From Prauserella rugosa (GTDB lineage: Bacteria > Actinomycetota > Actinomycetes > Mycobacteriales > Pseudonocardiaceae): a stretch of DNA of 9,724 nucleotides. Position numbers and translations under genes: made by a program. Of the stretch, positions 1 through 6,423 are shown piece after piece; position 1 is the stretch's first letter, and every line of letters starts with the position of its first letter. Location: positions 1 to 9,724 of the forward strand of contig NZ_JOIJ01000041.1 of NCBI RefSeq assembly GCF_000719975.1, in the 5' to 3' direction. The notes below the pieces were generated by a model. It was not told the DNA's origin, made no database searches, and saw nothing but the letters and a program-made list of their open reading frames with translations.

Positions 1-1
1 T

Positions 2-103
2 CAGCCTGGCGCAGACAGCATCAATACCGAGCCCGGCAGGCCCACTACCAGCAACAATCCACCAGAGAACCATGACCATCACGATCTACGGCTGGAGTAT
101 TAG
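2..103 (+). CDS. possible 3' end of an upstream gene (partial, frame uncertain)
   Basis: The left edge is open in all three forward frames, so an upstream gene probably ends here. The frame beginning at base 2 gives a hydrophilic tail ending ...HDLRLEY with a TAG at 101-103, and it has the most GC-rich third positions. The competing frame beginning at base 1 stops at the TGA at 73-75, exactly overlapping an ATG at 72-74. Neither tail shows a domain, so no function can be given and the choice of frame is weak. Confidence 0.3.
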   Translation, partial: QPGADSINTEPGRPTTSNNPPENHDHHDLRLEY

Positions 104-123
104 GGGCTCTAAGCCTATTTGCA

Positions 124-714
124 ATGTCACAGTCTTCGGCTATTGCAAGCCCGGAAACCAGAACCGTGAATCCAGCACACGCTCCAACGTCGACGGCCGT
201 CACCAAACCCGCCATACAGCAGTCAAGTGCAATTTATACGACATCCCAGGAAGCCGTTCCGGGCATTGCCCCTCCTGGAGCCGCCGACACAGCCGTATAT
301 TTGGACAGCAACGGCCAGGAAATCCCAATGGCCACGGAATCGAACAAGCCCGCAGGTCCTAGGCAGATCGGTTGCACCCCCGAAAGTGTGCCGGACAGCC
401 CACACCCATCCGGCGGCGACGTCTCGGGGCACGGATTCTGGCGCCAAGGAGACTGCACCGGCACCCAGGCGGACGTCTACCCCTGTCTTTATGAGTACTA
501 CACCGACAATACCTGGCGTCAGAAAGCGTGTTCGCCGACCGAGCGGCTCTACCCAGGAGGAGGGCGCGGGGACCGTTCCACGGCACGCGCAGCCTGTGAA
601 AGTAACGTCGGGACATCTTGGCGGAACCACGTAGACGTTGATGTGGTCGACGAGATCGACACTGGCGAGAACCCATATCGCCAGGCTGATGTTCCGTGCC
701 GAGTGTTCAGCTAG
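124..714 (+). CDS. small Cys-containing, probably secreted protein; signal peptide apparently split by a frame change
   Basis: I do not recognise a named family. Residues 1-80 of the 196-residue frame are Ser/Thr/Pro/Ala-rich and linker-like. The C-terminal ~115 residues are a compact domain with five cysteines (in IGC, GDC, YPC, KAC, AAC) plus a final VPC, aromatic residues, and a WRNHVDVDVVDE stretch. Paired cysteines suggest a disulfide-stabilised extracellular domain. The frame stays open upstream to the TGA at 73-75, and the codons just before ATG 124 encode STAGVLGALSLFAM followed by SQSSAIAS. That is a good Sec signal h-region and AxA-type cleavage site, but it has no start codon in frame. 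ATG 72, one frame over, would supply one if a single base were removed near 75-80. ATG 124 is therefore the formal start, while the real gene probably begins at 72. Followed by a 132-base gap. Confidence 0.65.
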   Translation: MSQSSAIASPETRTVNPAHAPTSTAVTKPAIQQSSAIYTTSQEAVPGIAPPGAADTAVYLDSNGQEIPMATESNKPAGPRQIGCTPESVPDSPHPSGGDVSGHGFWRQGDCTGTQADVYPCLYEYYTDNTWRQKACSPTERLYPGGGRGDRSTARAACESNVGTSWRNHVDVDVVDEIDTGENPYRQADVPCRVFS

Positions 715-846
715 ACCGCGTAGACGCAAGCGTTCCTGACAAGCGATTCGGACGGTAAACGCGTAGCACTCTGCCCCTGATCGGATGCCCTAGCATGTCC
801 GAAGAACAAGCGGGCTGAGGTCGGAGATCTGAAGGAGTGACCTTAC
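715..846. other. intergenic region with ribosome binding site of the next gene
   Basis: The stretch holds no ORF with coding character. Its right end carries GAAGGAGTGA at 831-840, a strong Shine-Dalgarno whose GGAG lies nine bases before the GTG at 847, which decides that start. I see no convincing -35/-10 pair or terminator hairpin. Confidence 0.6.
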
Positions 847-1698
847 GTGGCAGAGCGCGGTATCTCAGCAGCGCAGCCGGGCATGGTGCCGGCGGGCCGT
901 CGGGCCGCCGGCACCATGATCGCTGCACTGCACGGCGAATTGACCCCGCACGCGTGGCACGATCCAGAACACGACGCCTACCAACTATTTTTCCAACGAT
1001 CCCTTGCCATGGGCTGGCTCGATGACACATCGGCCGGGAGCGACGCACATGGCGACGTGCGACGCGCACCGGGACTGTGGGGCATGAACGACGCCGGGTG
1101 GGAACACCCATTCACGGCCGAGACGAACCTAGTCTCCTGGTTCCAGGTCGAGGTCAGCCCCGTGGCCCACGACCGGCCACTGCCCGTTCAGCCACTACTG
1201 CGGTGCGCGGAGGACGCAACAACGCGTGCCGGGACCGTCGACATACATGCTGTCCAGCTGTTGCTCCCGGTTCAGGGCCTGAATCCCAAGTCCCGCCCAC
1301 CGTGGGCGCGCGAGCCGGCGATGCGGACGACCGATTGGTTCGCCGAGACCGCCCCGCACGCCCGAACGCGGGTGACCGTGGATATCAACCAGGGCCAACA
1401 CCGCTTTTCCCCCGCCGCAGCACAGCACCTGGTCGACCGCCTCGGAACGCTGAACCAGGACGTATTCACGCCCGGCGCTCACGGCGCCTCTGTCCCGGAC
1501 CTCATTCCGCAACCACCGTTCGACGACCGACTCTGGAACGGTCCGCCCGGAAACGGCGTGTCACTTAGCGGACAACTCGCCGAATGGTCCTGCGACGCGA
1601 TCGGCTGGCTGGCCGAGCTCATCGGGGACATCGCCGCCCAGATCCACACCGCCTCCCCTCTACTGCTCACCGTCACCCGCGAACTCCCGTCGCGCTGA
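847..1698 (+). CDS. hypothetical protein, 283 residues
   Basis: The GTG start is chosen because a strong GAAGGAG ribosome binding site sits nine bases upstream. The frame has the GC-rich third positions of a real high-GC gene throughout. The product is soluble, with no signal peptide or clear membrane segment. It is rich in Trp, His, Asp and Pro and has few cysteines. A segment around residues 75-110 (GLWGMNDAGWEHPF, TNLVSWFQVEV) and the C-terminal helix-like stretch LAEWSCDAIGWLAELIGDIAAQI are the most structured-looking parts. I recognise no catalytic motif or family and assign no function. It stands alone between the secreted protein and a ~490-base non-coding stretch, so it is probably monocistronic. 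Confidence 0.75.
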   Translation: MAERGISAAQPGMVPAGRRAAGTMIAALHGELTPHAWHDPEHDAYQLFFQRSLAMGWLDDTSAGSDAHGDVRRAPGLWGMNDAGWEHPFTAETNLVSWFQVEVSPVAHDRPLPVQPLLRCAEDATTRAGTVDIHAVQLLLPVQGLNPKSRPPWAREPAMRTTDWFAETAPHARTRVTVDINQGQHRFSPAAAQHLVDRLGTLNQDVFTPGAHGASVPDLIPQPPFDDRLWNGPPGNGVSLSGQLAEWSCDAIGWLAELIGDIAAQIHTASPLLLTVTRELPSR

Positions 1699-1709
1699 CG
1701 AGCACGTGA

Positions 1710-2060
1710 TCACGACACCAACATGTCGCTGGGGCGGCGCCTGCAAGGCGGACCCGCTTCGTTCATGGGCGTCGACCGCACGACCGTGCGCCAGTGGCAC
1801 GGGCTCCGCTGACCGCGGGGCTGCTGAAGGAAACTGTGACAGTGGTTTAAGTGATGACGGTCACTGACGAATCGGCACGAGATGTGACCATCAGGCACCG
1901 GCAATCTAGAACCATTCGGATCCCAACCGACGGCCAAGTTCTCGAGAATCGGACACACAGCGGCATGGACCACCTGTCCACACGCAGTCTTCGTCCCCCA
2001 TAGCCCATCGCTAGCGGTGCAGAGTGAGTCACCGTCCACTCCAACGGCGAGTAGTTTCAC
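1710..2060 (-). CDS. doubtful hypothetical protein with scattered cysteines
   Basis: A 116-codon minus-strand frame starts at GTG (2060-2058) directly after an in-frame TAG. The first ~65 residues look protein-like (MKLLAVGVDGDSL, TKTACGQVV, HISCRF), loosely recalling small actinobacterial proteins that carry a TxCG...xxC zinc-like pattern. The C-terminal third is Arg/Pro-rich and resembles a shadow frame. Upstream there is a GGGG only a few bases before the start. Codon use is mediocre. It is either a decayed small gene or nothing; no function is proposed. Confidence 0.25.
   Translation of the reverse strand: MKLLAVGVDGDSLCTASDGLWGTKTACGQVVHAAVCPILENLAVGWDPNGSRLPVPDGHISCRFVSDRHHLNHCHSFLQQPRGQRSPCHWRTVVRSTPMNEAGPPCRRRPSDMLVS
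1723..1812 (+). pseudogene. short helix-turn-helix-like remnant
   Basis: An ATG-to-TGA frame of 29 codons ends in ASFMGVDRTTVRQWHGLR. The part from FMGVDRTTV to RQW resembles helices 2 and 3 of a helix-turn-helix DNA-binding domain (pattern xLGVxRTTVxxW). It is too short to fold alone, has no ribosome binding site, and lies in an otherwise poorly coding stretch. The likely reading is a leftover of a regulator or transposase gene. Chance resemblance is possible. Confidence 0.3.
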
Positions 2061-2080
2061 CTACCCCGACGGCGTAGGTG
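2058..2080. repeat. inverted repeat CACCTAC / GTAGGTG
   Basis: Perfect 7-base arms (2058-2064 and 2074-2080) are separated by a 9-base spacer, CCCGACGGC. No T-run follows on either side, so an operator or transcript hairpin is more likely than an intrinsic terminator. It lies about 110 bases upstream of the WXG gene. Confidence 0.4.
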
Positions 2081-2141
2081 TCGCTCGATTCGGTGAGTAG
2101 TGCCACGTGGTCTTGACTGATTGCGTTGTACCGCCATGGGG

Positions 2142-2158
2142 TCAGTGGCACACTGTGA
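2142..2158. promoter_or_regulatory. candidate operator, dyad CAGTG-gca-CACTG
   Basis: CAGTG and CACTG are complementary around a 3-base centre. Outer TCA/TGA bases extend the symmetry apart from one asymmetric base. The dyad lies 34-50 bases before the start of the WXG gene, where a regulator of the operon could bind. The evidence is symmetry and position only. Confidence 0.3.
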
Positions 2159-2191
2159 CGCCGAGATCACAGCAAGGCTTAGAGGGGGCCG

Positions 2192-2500
2192 ATGGGGTTC
2201 GAAGCGAAGATCGAGGCCATCGCGAACGCGAGTAGTGCAGCGGAAGGTGTGGCGCAAGGCGTGCGCGCAGTCAAACCCGCCGCGGCACTGCCGGACGGGC
2301 CCGCAGGGATCAAAGGGGCTCAGGCCGTAGCGAAACTTGCGCGGGTGAAGGAGTCCTGGCAGGGCAAGGGAGCACGGACCGCCGACGCGCTGGATCAGTA
2401 CGCGCAAAACCTGTCCAGCGCCGCAGAAAAGTACCGCAGCTCTGATGACGCTGCCCGGATGGACCTGGATGGTTCGACGGGCCGTTCCAGGGCGTTCTGA
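2192..2500 (+). CDS. WXG100-like ESX (type VII) secreted partner protein
   Basis: The product is 102 residues, close to the usual ~100 of WXG100 proteins, and predicted to be mostly helical. The turn between helices carries Trp56-Gln57-Gly58, the WXG motif. The second helix is followed by Tyr81-Arg-Ser-Ser-Asp85, matching the YxxxD/E secretion signal of mycobacterial-type ESX substrates. There is no Sec signal. AGAGGGGG directly before ATG 2192 supports the start. The stop overlaps the next start (TGATG at 2498-2502), so the two products are likely made in fixed ratio. As known for ESX pairs, it probably forms a helical heterodimer with the WXG region of the next protein and helps export it; here that partnership is inferred from position. 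No ESX core component (EccC ATPase, mycosin) is in the window, so secretion would depend on machinery elsewhere. Confidence 0.75.
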   Translation: MGFEAKIEAIANASSAAEGVAQGVRAVKPAAALPDGPAGIKGAQAVAKLARVKESWQGKGARTADALDQYAQNLSSAAEKYRSSDDAARMDLDGSTGRSRAF

Positions 2501-4161
2501 TGGTCACGTGGGCAGATGTGCGTCAGTGGACTGGTGGGCCGCTCGGTGAAGCGATCGGTGCGCTCAACCGCGAGTACAACGAGCTCATCACTGCTGGTGA
2601 GGACCTCGGCAAGATCGGTATCCCGGACGGATGGTCCGGCGAGGCCGCACAAGCCGCCGGCAGCCGCTGTGGTCAGCTGGTGGAGAGTCTCGGTGAGTGG
2701 ACCGCGGAGATCGCGGCAGTACGTAAGGCATGCGGCGCAGCGAGTGATGCGATCGGCGGCGTGAAGAACGGGGTGTCCGAAGCCGAGGAGCTGGCCAAGG
2801 CCAACAACTTCAGCATCGCCGACGATGGCTCGATCACCGATCAGGGGCCGCCGCCGGATACACCGAAAGCCCAGCAACAAGCCGTCGCGGACGAACGCGC
2901 TGCCGTCAAGTCGGAGCTGACCGAACGCGTGAGCCAGATCCTGCGCAGTGCACGGGACATCGACAACGACCTCTGTACCGTCCTGGACAAAGTCCTGTCG
3001 TCCGATACGATCGATGCCGACAGCAGCGCGACATCGCTGTCAGCGGCCGGTGACGCCGGGGCGAAACTCGGAACACTGAGCATCCCTACCCCGCCACCGC
3101 TCAACGACGCCACGGCCGCCCAAAACGCGGCCTGGTGGGCCACCCTCAGCGACGCCCAGCGCAAACGGTTCGCCCAAGACTATCCGCGCCTGGTGGGACC
3201 ACGCGATGGGCTCGACACCACTAGCAGAAGCTCGGCGAACATGGTCATCCTCCGAGAGGAACGCGAAAAACTCCAGGCCGAACGGAAATCCCTCGAAGAG
3301 GAGATTCGCAAGAAACAAGGTCCCGGAGGCAGGCTCCAAAAGCCCAGCCTCGAGAACGACCTCGAGAGCGTCAATAACCGAATCAAAGGTCTCAACGACA
3401 TCGAAGCCAGGGTCAACCGCACCAAAGACCTCCCCGACTCCAGTAGCGAGAAGTACTTTCTCCTCCACGTTGACGGGCAGGGCGACGGTACCGCTGCCGT
3501 ATCCCGCGGCAACCCGGACACGGCACAACACGTCTCCACGTTCGTCCCGGGAACAGGATCCGACCTCGGGAACATGTATTCGACGATGGACCGATCCGAG
3601 CGTATGGCAGACGAAGCCCGGTTGGCAGGTGCGACTTCTCAGGCAACGATCTCATGGCACGGCTACGACGCACCCGACGCAATTCCCAACGCCATGAGCG
3701 GTAGCTACGCCGAGGACGCGGAGCCGGACCTGGCAAGGTTCCAGGAAGGACTGCTGGAAGCTAGAAGTGCGGACGCTCCGGAACGTCACAACACTTTGAT
3801 CGGGCATAGTTATGGAGGAACGACGGTCGGAAAGACGGTCCAAGACTACGAGCTTCCGGTCGATGATCTCGTCCTTGTTGGCAGCCCCGGCGTGGACGCT
3901 CCCCATGCAAGCGAACTTAACGTCCCAGACGGGCATGTTTGGGCGACAGCCGACGAAAACGACCCGGTGGCAGAAGCCCCGGTGTTCGACATCGATCCAA
4001 CTGAGGAAGACTTCGGAGCTAAGGTATTCGAATCGAAATCCGGAACAGATGGAAAATGGTGGCAACTTGGGTACGACGCCGACTCGCACAGCCAGTATTG
4101 GGACGTTGGCAACCCCGCACTGAAGGAGATGGGGAACATCATCGCGGGTGCAGCGAAATGA
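2500..4161 (+). CDS. WXG100-alpha/beta-hydrolase fusion (DUF1023-like), putative type VII effector
   Basis: The 553-residue protein has three parts. Residues ~1-100 form a WXG100-like helical hairpin with Trp45-Ser46-Gly47. Residues ~247-305 are a charged coiled coil (LREEREKLQAERKSLEEE). Residues ~318-553 form an alpha/beta hydrolase of the DUF1023 (PF06259) type. The hydrolase has the family-like entry HVDGQGDGTAAVSRGNPDTA, a VPGTG loop at 349-353 and the nucleophile elbow GHSYGG with Ser437. A GSPG follows, then Asp488 (ENDPVA) and His530 (DSHSQYW) as probable remaining triad members. Such enzymes hydrolyse ester or lipid bonds, but the substrate is unknown. No Sec signal is present, so export via ESX with the preceding WXG protein is likely. 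The start overlaps the upstream stop (TGATG) and the stop overlaps the next gene (ATGA). The downstream lipoproteins suggest that self-protection is needed. Confidence 0.85.
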   Translation: MVTWADVRQWTGGPLGEAIGALNREYNELITAGEDLGKIGIPDGWSGEAAQAAGSRCGQLVESLGEWTAEIAAVRKACGAASDAIGGVKNGVSEAEELAKANNFSIADDGSITDQGPPPDTPKAQQQAVADERAAVKSELTERVSQILRSARDIDNDLCTVLDKVLSSDTIDADSSATSLSAAGDAGAKLGTLSIPTPPPLNDATAAQNAAWWATLSDAQRKRFAQDYPRLVGPRDGLDTTSRSSANMVILREEREKLQAERKSLEEEIRKKQGPGGRLQKPSLENDLESVNNRIKGLNDIEARVNRTKDLPDSSSEKYFLLHVDGQGDGTAAVSRGNPDTAQHVSTFVPGTGSDLGNMYSTMDRSERMADEARLAGATSQATISWHGYDAPDAIPNAMSGSYAEDAEPDLARFQEGLLEARSADAPERHNTLIGHSYGGTTVGKTVQDYELPVDDLVLVGSPGVDAPHASELNVPDGHVWATADENDPVAEAPVFDIDPTEEDFGAKVFESKSGTDGKWWQLGYDADSHSQYWDVGNPALKEMGNIIAGAAK

Positions 4162-4667
4162 GGGTGCGCAAGAAATTCTCCATGGTGACACTACCACTTG
4201 CCACTGCAGCAATCCTCGGCGGCTGCGGCACAGAGCCAGACGATTCTGGAGTTTCGATGGATAAGACGATTACCATCCAACAGGCCAACGACAAACTCGA
4301 GGAACATCTCGAACGATCCCACTCAGCATTTCCAGACTCCGCAACGTTCGAGGAGTTCTCCAAGTACGAAAACAGTCCATGCGAGGACCCAGGCGACCCC
4401 GGGCCAAAAGGAAAGAAGTTCGCCAGCCGCATATACCAGGTGAGAAATGTTCCAGCCGATGGAATCAAGGACCAGTTCACTACAGCAAAACAGTGGTGGA
4501 CAAGCAACGGTTATCAGGTCACCCACGAAGATGACGAGCTTCTCAGCGTCATTAACACCGAAGATGAATACAAGCTGGGCCTCCGTACGAACCGACTCAA
4601 CGAGCTCTTCCTCCTCGGCGACTCGCCCTGTGTCTGGCCCAACGGAACACCACAGCCCGAAGACTGA
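4158..4667 (+). CDS. lipoprotein, copy 1; candidate immunity or accessory protein
   Basis: ATG 4158 overlaps the hydrolase stop (ATGA), which fixes the start over longer in-frame options. The 169-residue product begins with Arg/Lys, then a hydrophobic stretch and the lipobox LGGC with Cys23, so it should be lipid-anchored on the outer face of the membrane. The mature part (~37-169) is a single small domain with two conserved cysteines (Cys75 in SPCEDPGDP, Cys158 in DSPCVWP), probably a disulfide. It also has conserved YQ, WW, NGY, DEY and LGLRTN motifs, suggesting a mixed alpha/beta fold. It is paralogous to the next gene: 87 of 133 aligned residues are identical (about 65%) without gaps. I do not recognise a named family. 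Tight coupling to a likely secreted hydrolase makes an immunity role plausible by analogy with lipoprotein immunity to lipase effectors. A chaperone or substrate-binding role is the alternative. Confidence 0.8.
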   Translation: MRVRKKFSMVTLPLATAAILGGCGTEPDDSGVSMDKTITIQQANDKLEEHLERSHSAFPDSATFEEFSKYENSPCEDPGDPGPKGKKFASRIYQVRNVPADGIKDQFTTAKQWWTSNGYQVTHEDDELLSVINTEDEYKLGLRTNRLNELFLLGDSPCVWPNGTPQPED

Positions 4668-5274
4668 CAGCAACCATGCGGCTGAGCGGTTCTAGGCATT
4701 TGAATATAGCAGGTCAGCCGTGATGGAATACTCCCCCAGAAAAGTGGCGGCATCACTTCTCGCAGCAATCTCTCTACTCTTACTGGGTTCATGCGGGAAT
4801 CCCACAGAGGAATCCGGAGACACCACGCAAGACACCATCACTATTCAGCGGGCCAACGAAAAGCTCGAAGAGCACATGCAACGCACCCGGGAAGCTTTTC
4901 CGGAGGCAGCCCAGTTCGAGACGTTCTCACATCACAAGGAAAGCCCATGCGAGGACCCTGGCGATCCGGGCCCGCGGGGTCGCGTATTCGCGAGTCTCGC
5001 ATACCAAATTAAGAATATTCCCGCAGAATCCATCAAGGAACAGTTCTCGCAGCTTAAGGAATGGTGGGAGAAGAACGGCTACCGCGTTCTCACCGAAGAT
5101 GCTGACACGCTACGCGTTGTTAGCCCCCAGGATGAGTACACACTCGGCCTCCGCACAAACCCGCTCAACGAGCTCTTCCTCCTCGGCGACTCGCCCTGTG
5201 TCTGGCCCAACGGAGCACCACAGCCAGAAGACTGACAGCAACCAGACGGCTGAGCGGGTTTCGGACATTTGAAT
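4268..5274 (+). repeat. imperfect tandem duplication, unit about 568 bases
   Basis: Copy 1 spans about 4268-4705 and copy 2 about 4836-5274. The offset is a constant 568 through the coding part, with one base of slip in the 3' flank. Both copies continue past their stop codons through ACAGCAACC, CGGCTGAGCGG and CATTTGAAT. A 51-base block (4596-4646 and 5164-5214) is identical, far more conserved than the rest. Confidence 0.8.
4723..5235 (+). CDS. lipoprotein, copy 2; tandem paralogue of the preceding gene
   Basis: ATG 4723 is preferred; GTG 4720 is in frame just before it. AGGT at 4711-4714 serves either start. The 170-residue product has a signal peptide with Arg/Lys near the N-terminus, a Leu-rich core and lipobox LGSC with Cys24. 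The mature domain matches copy 1 without gaps: cysteines 76 and 159 and all aromatic motifs are kept. The differences concentrate in the N-terminal two thirds, while the last ~32 residues differ at only two positions. It lies 55 bases after copy 1. That spacer resembles the sequence after its own stop, so the duplication carried 3' flanking DNA. Divergent faces on a common scaffold fit immunity proteins against different effector variants, but this is inference. Confidence 0.8.
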   Translation: MEYSPRKVAASLLAAISLLLLGSCGNPTEESGDTTQDTITIQRANEKLEEHMQRTREAFPEAAQFETFSHHKESPCEDPGDPGPRGRVFASLAYQIKNIPAESIKEQFSQLKEWWEKNGYRVLTEDADTLRVVSPQDEYTLGLRTNPLNELFLLGDSPCVWPNGAPQPED

Positions 5275-5288
5275 GCGGGGTGCGCCCG
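5236..5288. terminator. convergent-gene junction with weak hairpin
   Basis: This short gap separates the converging lipoprotein and DUF7341-like genes. It holds the repeated 3' flank (up to CATTTGAAT at 5274), then GCGGG-gtgcg-CCCGC at 5275-5289. That 5-base GC stem reaches into the minus-strand gene's stop codon. There is no T-run, so a terminator function is uncertain. The left end of the phage-type block lies here, and no attachment-site repeat is visible. Confidence 0.3.
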
Positions 5289-5930
5289 CTATCCAGCCGA
5301 CGCCGAACCAGTGATCGACTCGCAACCGATTGCCATCGCCAGGTGCGTCAGCTGCGCTGGCGGCCACACATGGCCACAGTCCAGGCAGGTGCACCCCGTG
5401 CGTCCGTCGACCGACAGGGTCGGCCCCTTCACCGACTCCCCATCCTGCTGTCGCCACACGAACCGAACTCCGCACGCTGGACACGGCGCTACGAGGTCGA
5501 ATCGCTTGGGCGGGTCGAGCACGTCGCGGATCTCGCGGGACCACTCGCGCAGGTAGTTCAGCATGGCGCCCACGTGGTCCACGTTCGTCCAACGGCCGGC
5601 GATCTCGACCATCGCCCGGATGCGGTCTTCGGCGGTGCATCCGTCCTGCATGGTGGCTTTCACATGCAGGTCTGCGGCGTCTGCCTCGATCTGGGTGAGG
5701 ACGTCCACTACGTGCTCGTTGAGCGGGGTGTACGTGCCACTCCCGTTGCCCTGTCCGCCATCAGAGGTGGGCGCAACGGCTTCGCGGAGCTGTCCGAGCA
5801 GTGGGGGCTGTACGTGGCGCGTGGTCGTGTTGTCGTCGCGGACTACGGCGCCGGTGCTTCCGTCGACCAATTCTCGCGCAACCTGTCGCAATTCGTCGTG
5901 GAGACGCCGGAGCATACGAGGATCAGACAT
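5289..5930 (-). CDS. phage-type zinc-binding protein, DUF7341-like
   Basis: The product is 213 residues. Residues 1-140 are mostly helical. Residues 145-205 form a zinc-ribbon-like module: Cys150-x2-Cys153 followed by Arg/Phe/Trp, then Cys180-Thr-Cys182-x2-Cys185 and HVWPP. The pattern CPACGxRFV...GCTCLDCGxVWPP...LGCE is typical of small mycobacteriophage and actinophage proteins annotated DUF7341 or DUF7340, whose role is unknown. The start is ATG at 5930-5928 with AGAAAGG a few bases upstream. It is the last gene of the minus-strand block and is separated from the membrane-protein gene by ~170 bases, so it may have its own promoter. The family call comes from memory of the motif, not a search. 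Confidence 0.7.
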   Translation of the reverse strand: MSDPRMLRRLHDELRQVARELVDGSTGAVVRDDNTTTRHVQPPLLGQLREAVAPTSDGGQGNGSGTYTPLNEHVVDVLTQIEADAADLHVKATMQDGCTAEDRIRAMVEIAGRWTNVDHVGAMLNYLREWSREIRDVLDPPKRFDLVAPCPACGVRFVWRQQDGESVKGPTLSVDGRTGCTCLDCGHVWPPAQLTHLAMAIGCESITGSASAG

Positions 5931-6102
5931 CCATCAGGCCTTTCTGGGGAAGAGCATAAGACAGCGTCGCATACCTCTATAGAACAATACGAAGATGCGA
6001 GAAATTCCCAGAAAGAGCCCGTAGCAGTCGGACCGTTCAATCCTGTTCGACGATGAAAACTCCGCCTTCTACATCAATTTGTCGCAATTTCGATTCCACT
6101 AC
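5931..6102 (-). other. AT-richer intergenic gap within the phage block
   Basis: No gene is visible. The region is noticeably richer in A and T than its neighbours. On the minus strand it contains TTGTTC and TATAGAGG/TTATGC stretches that could belong to a promoter for the DUF7341-like gene, but no pair has good spacing. There is no clear terminator hairpin after the membrane-protein gene. Confidence 0.4.
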
Positions 6103-6423
6103 TCAGACGACACCCGGGTAGCCCATCACCATGACGAAGATGGACAGTCCCAGGGCTGTCGCCCCACATGCGATCCCCGCTGTCCCAGTCGACGTGCGTT
6201 GGTTCTTCTTACCTCCATTGATCTGACCGGCGCTCGACAGGATCAACGTGATGCCAGACAAGATAAAGGCGATCGCCGGAGCCAAGATCAGGAACACCAG
6301 CGCGATGACCCCGACGGCCATCCCTGCAATGCAAACGCCGTTGTGCTCTGACGGAGGTGGTGCCTGGTACTGCCCGTAGGGCGGCTGCTGCGGGTACTGC
6401 CCGTAGGGCGGTGGATAGGTCAT
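6103..6423 (-). CDS. small membrane protein with Pro/Tyr-rich N-terminus, DUF4190-like
   Basis: The start is ATG at 6423-6421, chosen because AGGAGGGG lies four to five bases upstream; this shortens the longest open frame by nine codons. The product is 106 residues. Residues 1-25 are a cytosolic-type PPPYGQY repeat tail. Residues ~30-66 are strongly hydrophobic (GVIALVFLILAPAIAFILSGITLIL), followed by a KK-containing loop and a second hydrophobic segment at ~82-101. The architecture (proline-rich tail, Gly/Ala-rich membrane segments) matches actinobacterial DUF4190-type proteins of unknown role. Gaps on both sides and its own strong ribosome binding site set it apart from the overlapping phage genes, so it may be a separately expressed cargo gene. 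Confidence 0.75.
   Translation of the reverse strand: MTYPPPYGQYPQQPPYGQYQAPPPSEHNGVCIAGMAVGVIALVFLILAPAIAFILSGITLILSSAGQINGGKKNQRTSTGTAGIACGATALGLSIFVMVMGYPGVV
6366..6411. repeat. 19-base direct repeat inside the membrane-protein gene
   Basis: GGTACTGCCCGTAGGGCGG occurs at 6366-6384 and again at 6393-6411, 27 bases apart. It encodes the two PPYGQY units, with the nine-residue period expected of an in-frame tandem duplication. Confidence 0.85.

Larger units (their letters stand above)
1813..2191. other. intergenic region upstream of the ESX-type operon
   Basis: There is no plus-strand gene here; only the doubtful minus-strand frame overlaps its left part. It contains two inverted repeats (2058-2080 and 2142-2158, listed separately) and a TTGACT at 2113-2118, which lacks a -10 box at the right distance. 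It ends with AGAGGGGG just before ATG 2192. The promoter of the four-gene operon must lie here, but I cannot place it. Confidence 0.5.

Noticed and set aside
223..729. Long minus-strand open frame opposite the secreted protein
   Set aside because: It is a shadow: Arg/Gly/Val-rich without a domain, no ribosome binding site, and the plus frame has ordered Cys and aromatic motifs.
2110..2145. Promoter built on TTGACT at 2113-2118
   Set aside because: No -10-like hexamer occurs at 16-19 bases; the sequence there is GC-rich (ATGGGG).
4056..4157. N-terminal extension of lipoprotein copy 1
   Set aside because: It would overlap the hydrolase and bury the signal peptide and lipobox internally; ATG 4158 gives a normal lipoprotein.
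5280..6056. 258-codon plus-strand open frame
   Set aside because: It lies opposite the DUF7341-like gene, whose zinc motifs and GC-rich third positions mark the minus strand as coding.
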